Assembly: GCA_039188505.1 (NCBI GenBank) | Contig: JBCCZC010000389.1 | Location: 1-5,683, forward strand | Reading direction: 5' to 3' | DNA: 5,683 bases | From: JBCCZC01 sp039188505 | GTDB lineage: Bacteria > Pseudomonadota > Gammaproteobacteria > Xanthomonadales > SZUA-38 | In this document: positions 1 through 5,587 of the stretch, one piece after another | Layout: each line of letters starts with the position of its first letter | Numbering within the stretch: the first letter of the stretch is position 1 | The notes under the pieces: generated by a model | The model's input: the letters and a program-made list of their open reading frames with translations, nothing else | What the model was told of the DNA's origin: nothing | Database searches by the model: none | Made by a program: the position numbers and the translations under genes

Positions 1-1
1 C

Positions 2-814
2 GGCGAGAACCCGCCCGTCGACGATTCCGATCCCCACGCCGCGCAGGTCGCACGCGCCGACGATCTCTACATGCGCTTCACCCGGGCGGACAACGAAGCG
101 GCCATTGCCATCTACGAGCGCGTCCTCGCGGCGGCGCCAGACAACGCGGATGCTCAAGCCGGCTTCGCCAATGCGCTGGTGCAGCGCGTGGTGCGCTGGC
201 CGGACCGCCCCGGCACCGGCAGCGGCGGCGCGAGCTCCCTGGCCGAGGCGTTCGATCGCGGCCTGACCGGCACCGCCGAAGCGCAGGCCGTGCTCGCACG
301 TGCGGTCGCGATGGCCGAGCGCGCCGTCCGCCTTTCACCCCGGAATCCAGCTGCCCTCAAGGCCCTGGGGTTTGCCTACACGGCGGGTGGCGACCTCGAC
401 CGGGGTGAGGAGATCTACGAGCAGGTTCTGGCCGTCGATGCGAACGCCTGGGCCGCCCTGATCAACCTCGGCGAGATCGAGTCCATGCGGGGCCGGACAG
501 CTGCGGCCATCGAGCGCTTCGAGGAGGCCTACGCCGCAATGGGTCGCGCCTATGCCTACGAACCGCAGCGCGTCGGCCCCTGGCAGGTTGCGCTTGGCGT
601 GGCGATCGGCGAACGCTACGAGCAGCAGGCGCGCCCCGCCGACGCGGAACTCTGGTACCGGCGCGTGCTCGCCGAGGCACCCTTCGAGCCGGAGGCGACG
701 GTCCGCCTGGCGCGCCTCCTGGCCGACAGCGGTGATGAGGCGGAGGCGCGCGCGCTCTGCCAGTCGCTGCGCGAACGGGTCGGCGACTATCCCGGGTGCA
801 TCGACCTCCAGTAG
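2..814 (+). CDS. TPR-repeat protein, C-terminal part (start lies before the window)
   Basis: The reading frame is open from base 2 to the TAG at 812-814, giving 270 residues. The ATG at 71 is internal, because clear coding sequence (ending ARADDLY) runs into it, so the true start is upstream. The protein is built of helical pairs typical of tetratricopeptide repeats. Counting from the first visible residue, TPR-like units lie at about 13-48, 92-115, 116-149, 150-180, 181-220 and 221-255, with the usual small/large hydrophobic spacing and 'P-x-N/D' ends (AAPDNAD, LSPRNP). A Gly/Ser-rich, less regular stretch at about 67-90 separates the first unit from the rest. TPR arrays bind other proteins or peptides. 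The phrase 'ADDLYMRFTRADNEAAIAIYERVL' resembles the start of the TPR half of CadC-like winged-helix regulators, but the DNA-binding half would be outside the window, so that assignment is only an inference. It converges on the broken DUF1295 gene, 25 bp away. Confidence 0.85.
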   Translation, partial: GENPPVDDSDPHAAQVARADDLYMRFTRADNEAAIAIYERVLAAAPDNADAQAGFANALVQRVVRWPDRPGTGSGGASSLAEAFDRGLTGTAEAQAVLARAVAMAERAVRLSPRNPAALKALGFAYTAGGDLDRGEEIYEQVLAVDANAWAALINLGEIESMRGRTAAAIERFEEAYAAMGRAYAYEPQRVGPWQVALGVAIGERYEQQARPADAELWYRRVLAEAPFEPEATVRLARLLADSGDEAEARALCQSLRERVGDYPGCIDLQ

Positions 815-839
815 CCAGCTTCCTGTCCCCTGGCGAACT

Positions 840-1425
840 TCAGGATTCCCCGTCCGGGGCAGCAGCCGGTCGCCTGGGCGGGCCGGGAAAGAACATGTTG
901 GTGGTCTGCTGATACGCCCGGTAGTCCGGGCGTCGCTGGTACACGAGCGTCGTGTACATGATGCGCGACACGAAAAGCAGGCCGAGCCCGAGCAGGGAGG
1001 CGCTCGTTACGCAGCCCCTTCCGCTCCCAGCGTCGGCGCTGATAGCGGTAGCGCGGCAGTTCCTCCCGGAGGTGGCCCCGGCGCCACAGCTGCAGCGCTC
1101 CGAGCCCCATCCGCAGACCGATGAGGAGGTAGGCAAGGCTCACGGCCGCCTTCCGTGCGGGCTGACCATCGGCGAGTACGAGCGTCAGGGCGCCGATGAG
1201 GGCAACGCCCAGCGGCCAGCCGATATCAACGTAGGACAGGCGCCCGGTCCGCCATGCCGGCACGTTGACGACCACGACGAACAGCAGCGTCTGAGCCGCA
1301 GCGTTGACGAGCGCCAGAGTGGACAGTCCCGTCGTCAGCAGCAGGAGGAGCCAGCCGAGCACAAAGGGGACGAGCGGGGCGAAAATCGACATGGCGGGAG
1401 GCTTTGCTCGAAAACCCGTGATCAT
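840..1425 (-). pseudogene. DUF1295 / steroid 5-alpha-reductase-like membrane protein, broken by internal deletion and frame change
   Basis: Intact members of this family are multi-pass membrane oxidoreductases of roughly 250-300 residues. Here the N-terminal part is read from ATG 1425 or, more likely, ATG 1392 (MSIFAPLV). No clear Shine-Dalgarno precedes either. Counting from 1392 it has hydrophobic segments at about 7-28, 30-45, 57-74 and 82-100, then a family-like stretch ending RRRWERKG (residue 126, base 1015). The recognisable C-terminal end, RPDYRAYQQTTNMFFPGPPRR, is in the next frame and ends at the TGA at 840-842. The frame change falls at about 990-1015. Joined, the two parts give only about 183 residues. 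The middle, where the family normally carries its last membrane helices and an 'RHPNYF'-type motif, is absent. If the first frame is followed without the shift, it runs through unrelated Arg/Pro-rich sequence to a stop at 787-789, overlapping the TPR gene. It starts 33-66 bp after the hydrolase stop and was probably co-transcribed with it. DUF1295 membership is from remembered family motifs. Confidence 0.7.
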
Positions 1426-1458
1426 ACGCGGCCCGCGAGCGCGGTGGTGCCGCCGCCC

Positions 1459-2484
1459 TCACCGCTCCGTGCGATCACCCGCGATGTTCTGCTCCAGCCA
1501 GGTGGTGATAACCTCGGGATAACCGTCCACGAGCGGCGGCCGCTTGCCGTGGCTATGGTCCCCGCTACGGATGCCATGGTTGGCCCCCTCGAAGACCCTG
1601 ACGGTGACCCGGTCGTTACCCGCCAGCGCCAACCCCTGACGCCAGCGTTCGATGGCCAGTTCGGTCGGCTGATCGCGGTCCTGGTCACCAAAGACCAGGA
1701 GCACGGGTGCCGTGAGCCGGGCAATGCCCGGCATCGGATCGAAGTTGGCCACCCACGCCCAGTTGGGTCGGTTTGCCTCCGACGGAACGATCCGTCCAAT
1801 GTTCAACGCCGCATACCAGGACTCCTCCCGGGCGCGGCCGATAGCCGCCATCAGCCCTGCGCGGTCCTCCCCGGTACCGAGATATCGGAAGTAATCGCCG
1901 AGCAGGGCCATGGCTGCCGCCCGGTCCCGGACACTCAGCTTCGCGCGGTCAAAGACCTGACCATAGGAAAAGAGCTCTGACTGTAGTGGCGAGGCGCCGC
2001 CACCCGAGGTGACGATGACGAAGGCGAGGTTGCCGTCGCGTTCGGCCACCATCGGCGCCAGCCAGCCGCCCTGGCTCACGCCCCAGAGGCCGATACGGTC
2101 CGGATCGAAACCCGCCTGCCGGCGCAGGAATTCGACCGCTGCGAGCACATCCTCGGACAGGTCCTCGAGCGAAGAACTGCCCCAGTGGGCGCCCGTGGAT
2201 TCCCCCGAGCCCCGCTTGTCGAAAGCGAGCAGGCCGACGCCGGCATCCGTGAAGGCGGAAGCGAAGGCCAGCGGGCCTGCCCGCTTGTGCGGCCCCGACC
2301 CGTGTATGAACACCACGCCGGGATAACCGGCTTCGGCCGCCGGGCGAACGAGGGTGGCGGCCAGACGCACCTCGCCGTTGTCGATCGTGACCTCTTCGTG
2401 CGGTTCCTCGGCGAGTGCCGCCGATGCCACCACGACCCAGATCGCCAGCCACGCGCCACGGCGCACCCGAAACGGATTCCTCAT
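1459..2484 (-). CDS. Exported alpha/beta hydrolase (esterase / dienelactone-hydrolase / S9-like family)
   Basis: This complete 341-residue enzyme starts at ATG 2484, chosen because GGAGG (2490-2494) sits 5 bases before it. An in-frame ATG seven codons upstream (2505) has no such site. Residues 1-25 form a Sec signal peptide (RVRR, then a hydrophobic core, then ASAALA before EE), so the enzyme acts outside the cytoplasm. The mature part has the alpha/beta hydrolase order: oxyanion-hole motif HGSGP at 61-65, strand and loop LLAFDKRGSGES at 85-96, nucleophile elbow GVSQGG with Ser137, GDQD with probable catalytic Asp269 (Asp267 is the alternative), and GANHG with His303. A helical lid lies at about 165-245. 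The family hydrolyses ester or peptide-like bonds of small substrates; the substrate here cannot be told. It lies 212 bp downstream of the peptidase and just upstream of the broken DUF1295 gene on the same strand. Confidence 0.9.
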   Translation of the reverse strand: MRNPFRVRRGAWLAIWVVVASAALAEEPHEEVTIDNGEVRLAATLVRPAAEAGYPGVVFIHGSGPHKRAGPLAFASAFTDAGVGLLAFDKRGSGESTGAHWGSSSLEDLSEDVLAAVEFLRRQAGFDPDRIGLWGVSQGGWLAPMVAERDGNLAFVIVTSGGGASPLQSELFSYGQVFDRAKLSVRDRAAAMALLGDYFRYLGTGEDRAGLMAAIGRAREESWYAALNIGRIVPSEANRPNWAWVANFDPMPGIARLTAPVLLVFGDQDRDQPTELAIERWRQGLALAGNDRVTVRVFEGANHGIRSGDHSHGKRPPLVDGYPEVITTWLEQNIAGDRTER

Positions 2485-2489
2485 GTTCG

Positions 2490-2494
2490 CCTCC
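2490..2494 (-). promoter_or_regulatory. Ribosome binding site deciding the hydrolase start
   Basis: GGAGG on the minus strand, 5 bases before ATG 2484. It lies inside the seven-codon extension that would result from the upstream ATG at 2505, so it argues for the shorter protein, which also begins with a well-formed signal peptide. Confidence 0.75.
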
Positions 2495-2575
2495 AGCGAC
2501 AGCATGCCCGCTAGCCAGGACGCGTCGTCGCGGCTACCGTTACCGCCGAGTCGAGCGCGGCAGCGAAGCGGCGCT

Positions 2576-2598
2576 GGGTCGAGGGCGCCGATCGACCC
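2576..2598. repeat. Inverted repeat upstream of the hydrolase gene
   Basis: Perfect 7-base arms GGGTCGA and TCGACCC flank a 9-base spacer that itself contains GGCGCC. The element ends 92 bases before the hydrolase ATG. It could be an operator-like site for a dimeric regulator, an RNA hairpin, or chance in GC-rich DNA. Only one copy is seen in the window. Confidence 0.3.
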
Positions 2599-2660
2599 GG
2601 CCAGGCATGGTTCCCACGGGCGCGCCTAGCGCCTCGAGCGCAAGCTGCCGGCGCCCGCGG

Positions 2661-2673
2661 ACGGCTGAGCCGT
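2661..2673 (-). repeat. Second inverted repeat after the peptidase gene
   Basis: ACGGCTCAGCCGT on the minus strand is a perfect inverted repeat with six-base arms around one central base. It would form a 5-bp stem with a 3-base loop. It lies 4 bases beyond the 16-bp palindrome, giving two tandem GC hairpins directly behind the peptidase gene. No U tract is present. Confidence 0.4.
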
Positions 2674-2677
2674 TGCC

Positions 2678-2693
2678 CGACGGGCGCCCGTCG
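2678..2693 (-). terminator. Perfect 16-bp palindrome just after the peptidase stop; possible terminator or 3'-end hairpin
   Basis: CGACGGGCGCCCGTCG is its own reverse complement and begins 3 bases past the peptidase TGA (2697-2699). As RNA it could fold as a 6-bp GC-rich stem with a 4-base loop. No run of U follows, so it is not a standard Rho-independent terminator. It could stabilise the 3' end or act with the next hairpin. Confidence 0.4.
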
Positions 2694-2696
2694 CCA

Positions 2697-5477
2697 TCAC
2701 TCGACGATCGCGGGGAGCCCCATCATCCGCTCGAAGCCGTCGCCGAAGATCCGGTCGATATCCGCGATATTGCACGCCGAGCCTTCGCTGATCTCGAAAT
2801 CGTCGACCCACCAACCGACCTCGCTGACCGATTCGTCGGAGGCGAAGCGGAAGCGGAGCAGCAGGTCCTGCCCACCGAAGTCGGCCAGGTCCACCTCGGT
2901 GGTCACGAATTCGCCGCCGCTGCTGCCGGTCCACGCGTCGCGGCCGCCGATCGGGCTGCCGAAGAACGTGGAGATCGAATCGACGTAGCCATTGCTCACG
3001 AGCCGTCCGGGGTTCGCGGGCACCGCGCCGGCGCCGTCGAGGATGTCCTGCCAGTTTTCGCCACCGTCGATGCTGTACTCCAGGACGCTGCCGTCGAAGC
3101 CGCCCTCGCTCTCGAAGCGGTGGGCGAAATGCAAGGCCGCGTTGGTCCCGGCGGGCAGAGACACCGCCTCGGCCAGCGTCAGGCGGCGGTCGGAGACGGC
3201 GTCCGGGTCGGGGACGAACCAGCTCGAGACCGGGGAGTTCGCGTCGCTCGTGGCGATAGCGAAGTCCGCACCGGCACCGGTCCCGTCGGCGATCCACGGG
3301 GCTGGGCCGGACTCGACGTCGTCCTCGAAGCGGATCGCCGCCGGTCCGAACGCCGCGGCATCGCGGCGGACCAGGTTGCCTTCCTCCACGCCGCCGCACT
3401 GGCCGCTGGCTGGCTGTGCCGCAAGGTCTTCGGCGCGCACGATGTAGAAGACCGTTTCGCCGGGTTCGACGTCCTCATCGAGGAGGCCCGTGGTGGTCTG
3501 GCAGGTGACGATCCGGTTGGCCGGCCCAGGCGTGAAATCAGCTTCCGTCGAACGATAGACGCTGTAGCGGAGATCGTCGCCGACGCCGCCGCAGTTGCTC
3601 GTCGCCGAGGACCAGCCGAGGTTGATCCCGCAGCTGTTCGTGCCAGCGGACATCGCGCTCCCGAGCCCCGCGAACAGTGGCGGCTCGGCGCACGCCCCGG
3701 TTGCGGTAGCCCCGGCGCAGCTGCCTTGCCCCGAAACGCACGGTCCGTCATCGCTGACCGATGCGATGCGATAGACGTAATCCGTGCCGCCGGAGACGCC
3801 GTCGTCCACGAACCCCGTGCCGGTCACCTCGGCGATCCGAACAAAGCCCGTGCCTGGGCAGGTCCCGGTGCTGCGGAACACGCGGTAGCGGTCCGCGCCC
3901 ACGGCCGCGTCCCAGCCGAGCGTGATCTCGTTGTCGGCCGTGGCCATGGCGGTGAGGTTCTCCGGGGGGGCGGGTGGGTCGCACGCACCGATCCCGTCGA
4001 GGAACAGGGCGTTGCTACCGGCGGGATCAAGGTGGTCGCGCATCCGCGTCTCGACGGTGCCCAGCCCCTCCCAGGCGTGGAACAGCCCACCGTATTGATC
4101 GTTCAGACCCGAAGGATCGACCCCGCAGAAGGAGGCGCCTCCGGAGAGGACCCCGACCAGGCGGCGGTTGGCGTCATAGAGCGGCGACCCGGACGATCCC
4201 GGTTCCGTCACCGACGGCGGTAGCGTCGATGGTAGGGGATCGATCCCGGGAAGCTGTGGCGGCGTGGGATCCCAGTTCGCCAGCCAGTGGACATCCTGCG
4301 CCTGAGCGATGTCGTCACGCGTCATGGGCTCCTCGACGAAGGTGATTCGCTTTTCGTCACCGCTCGGGTGGTGGATCGAGGCGCAGAGACCCGCGGTGCT
4401 CGTGTTGTCTGCTGGGGCGGTACAGGTGGTCGGCGGCTCCCGGCGGTCCCAGCCGGCCCAGAAGAGGTCGAAGTCGTTGTCCGCCGGCGGCTCCGCGAGC
4501 TCCAGCAGCGACCAGTCGGAGCGCGAAGTAGCCGCGCCGCCGCCAGCGAAGGGGTTGTTCGTCCCCGCCAGGAACTGCAGGCCCGCGGAAGTGGTAGACG
4601 GCACCGGGCCGGGCTGCGCGCCGCTTTCGGCGCTGCCCGGAACGCGGCAGGTCGGCGACTCGTATTTCCAGTAGACGACGACCGAGGCCGCCGCCTCGTC
4701 GTCGTTCACGCCGCAGTGCGTGGCGGTGGCGAACAGCATGCGGCGGTCGTTGGCCGTGTTGTTCAGCAGCGAGCCCGTGCAGAAGGCGCTGCCGCCGTTC
4801 GACACCGCACCGACTGCGCGGCGGTTCTCGTTCCAAGGATCGTCCGGTGACAGACAGGCAACGTCCGTATTGCAGCTCCCGGACTTACAGGCCTTGGATT
4901 TGACCCCGAAGCCGCGGTAGCCCTGGTTGATCTGGGTCAGCTCGAGCGACACCGCGTCGAGGCTGTCGGCAGGCACCGCCAAATGGAGCAGCGCCTCCTC
5001 GCCCAGGACGACAGGTGTCCAGAGCTGGCCATGCGGCAGCATGTGGGCGGCGGTAAAGGGTCCGATCTTGCTGCGGCCGTCTGTCGAAACGACGTGCAGC
5101 GCCGCGCCCGGTGGCAACGCGAAGCGGCGGAAACCGAAATTGAGATGGGCGGCATCCTTGGCCCGCACCCGGAGTCGCCAGATCCAACGCCCGTCCAGGG
5201 CCTGAGACCAGGTGCCAACGTCGGCCGGTGTCCAGGTGACCTTGCGCGGCACGGCGTAACGTCGAGGCCAGCCGGGCAGCTCGTCCGTCAGCGTATCCTC
5301 AGCCGCCAGCGCATCGAGATCGAGAGTCCCGAAGCGCTTGAGTTCCGCCTCCTCGGCACCGTCGAGCAGCTTGGCCGTCGGCGTCTCGCTCGCGACTCCG
5401 AATGCCGCACTGCAACAAAGCGCCAGCGTCAGCGCCCCCCAGCGAATCGTGTTCCTTGACCAGCACCAGCTTCCCAT
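2697..5477 (-). CDS. Secreted lysyl-endopeptidase-like serine peptidase with Fn3-like and MAM-like C-terminal modules
   Basis: This complete 926-residue gene starts at ATG 5477, chosen for GGGGAGG 6 bases upstream; a TTG at 5495 is less likely. Order: signal peptide about 1-30; propeptide about 31-198, rich in beta structure; catalytic domain about 199-499; Fn3-like modules about 500-596 and 597-706; MAM/immune-inhibitor-A-like module about 712-897 ending GWWVDDFEI; tail with IFGDGFE (910-916). The catalytic domain closely follows Achromobacter protease I (API, family S1). His254 in TATHCG, Asp321 in SDWSLLEL and Ser429 in PGSSGSP match its triad. Cys202/451, 208/277 and 233/255 match its three disulfides. 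Asp460 matches Asp225 of the Lys pocket, so cleavage after Lys (perhaps Arg) is expected. Self-processing after Lys195 or Lys198 would free the mature N-terminus. API's Trp169 and His210 are not conserved (Asp389 and Ser445 by ungapped alignment). The API comparison is from memory. Likely an extracellular protein-degrading enzyme. Confidence 0.93.
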   Translation of the reverse strand: MGSWCWSRNTIRWGALTLALCCSAAFGVASETPTAKLLDGAEEAELKRFGTLDLDALAAEDTLTDELPGWPRRYAVPRKVTWTPADVGTWSQALDGRWIWRLRVRAKDAAHLNFGFRRFALPPGAALHVVSTDGRSKIGPFTAAHMLPHGQLWTPVVLGEEALLHLAVPADSLDAVSLELTQINQGYRGFGVKSKACKSGSCNTDVACLSPDDPWNENRRAVGAVSNGGSAFCTGSLLNNTANDRRMLFATATHCGVNDDEAAASVVVYWKYESPTCRVPGSAESGAQPGPVPSTTSAGLQFLAGTNNPFAGGGAATSRSDWSLLELAEPPADNDFDLFWAGWDRREPPTTCTAPADNTSTAGLCASIHHPSGDEKRITFVEEPMTRDDIAQAQDVHWLANWDPTPPQLPGIDPLPSTLPPSVTEPGSSGSPLYDANRRLVGVLSGGASFCGVDPSGLNDQYGGLFHAWEGLGTVETRMRDHLDPAGSNALFLDGIGACDPPAPPENLTAMATADNEITLGWDAAVGADRYRVFRSTGTCPGTGFVRIAEVTGTGFVDDGVSGGTDYVYRIASVSDDGPCVSGQGSCAGATATGACAEPPLFAGLGSAMSAGTNSCGINLGWSSATSNCGGVGDDLRYSVYRSTEADFTPGPANRIVTCQTTTGLLDEDVEPGETVFYIVRAEDLAAQPASGQCGGVEEGNLVRRDAAAFGPAAIRFEDDVESGPAPWIADGTGAGADFAIATSDANSPVSSWFVPDPDAVSDRRLTLAEAVSLPAGTNAALHFAHRFESEGGFDGSVLEYSIDGGENWQDILDGAGAVPANPGRLVSNGYVDSISTFFGSPIGGRDAWTGSSGGEFVTTEVDLADFGGQDLLLRFRFASDESVSEVGWWVDDFEISEGSACNIADIDRIFGDGFERMMGLPAIVE

Positions 5478-5483
5478 CGGTTT

Positions 5484-5490
5484 CCTCCCC
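5484..5490 (-). promoter_or_regulatory. Strong ribosome binding site of the peptidase gene
   Basis: GGGGAGG on the minus strand, 6 bases before ATG 5477. This is a near-ideal Shine-Dalgarno at good spacing. It fixes the start six codons downstream of the longest open frame, which would begin with TTG at 5495. Confidence 0.8.
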
Positions 5491-5512
5491 ACCAATCCGT
5501 GTGCGTGGCGAG

Positions 5513-5541
5513 AGCATAGCGCTTACCGCGACGTCTATCGA
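5513..5541 (-). promoter_or_regulatory. Candidate sigma-70-type promoter of the peptidase gene
   Basis: On the minus strand TCGATA (5536-5541, 4 of 6 matches to TTGACA) is followed after 17 bases by TATGCT (5513-5518, 4 of 6 matches to TATAAT). Transcription would begin near 5505, giving a leader of about 30 bases that contains the ribosome binding site. A short CGTC-N4-GACG inverted repeat (5532-5543) overlaps the -35 box. Spacing and position are good but the matches are modest, and chance is possible. Confidence 0.35.
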
Positions 5542-5573
5542 CGACGGCCGGTGCTAAGCTTCTGGCCAAGACT

Positions 5574-5579
5574 GAGGAG
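5574..5579 (+). promoter_or_regulatory. Ribosome binding site of the molybdopterin oxidoreductase gene
   Basis: GAGGAG lies 8 bases before ATG 5588 and supports that start. No convincing -35/-10 pair for this gene was found in the 110-bp divergent gap. Confidence 0.65.
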
Positions 5580-5587
5580 CGCTCGAG

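Larger units (their letters stand above)
2485..2696. other. Non-coding gap between peptidase and hydrolase genes
   Basis: These 212 bases hold no gene I can support. They contain three short perfect inverted repeats (listed separately) and the hydrolase ribosome binding site. I see no convincing -35/-10 pair for the hydrolase on the minus strand. Very high GC makes chance inverted repeats more likely than in average DNA. Confidence 0.6.

Noticed and set aside
815..839. Terminator between the convergent TPR and DUF1295 genes
   Set aside because: Only a 5-bp GCCAG/CTGGC pairing with a long loop is present and there is no T run on either strand; not supportable.
787..839. Continuation of the DUF1295 first frame to the stop at 787-789 as the true C-terminus
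   Set aside because: The translation past base 990 is Arg/Pro-rich and unlike the family, whereas the next frame has the recognisable family ending; the run-on is a result of the frame change.
952..1980. A 342-codon open frame on the plus strand
   Set aside because: It is antisense to the DUF1295 remnant and the 3' half of the hydrolase, shows no domain or signal, and crosses two gene boundaries; it is a shadow frame.
2626..3399. A 257-codon open frame on the minus strand overlapping the 3' end of the peptidase
   Set aside because: It is in a different frame from the peptidase and gives an Arg/Gly-rich translation without domain content, while the peptidase frame encodes a recognisable MAM-like module there.
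2415..4223. A 602-codon open frame on the plus strand
   Set aside because: It lies mostly antisense to the well-supported peptidase and partly over the hydrolase 5' end. The translation is Arg/Ala/Gly-rich with no recognisable domain, as expected from a GC-rich shadow frame.
5405..5417. Lipoprotein signal (the LALCC stretch) in the peptidase leader
   Set aside because: The residue before the first Cys is Leu rather than Gly, Ala or Ser, so it does not form a lipobox; an ordinary Sec signal peptide fits better.
5478..5495. Longer peptidase start at TTG 5495
   Set aside because: The strong GGGGAGG site lies inside this extension and is correctly spaced for ATG 5477.
5552..5560. TG-N extended -10 box (TGCTAAGCT) for the molybdenum enzyme gene
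   Set aside because: The hexamer matches TATAAT at only 3 of 6 positions and there is no -35 box at 16-18 bases; too weak to list.
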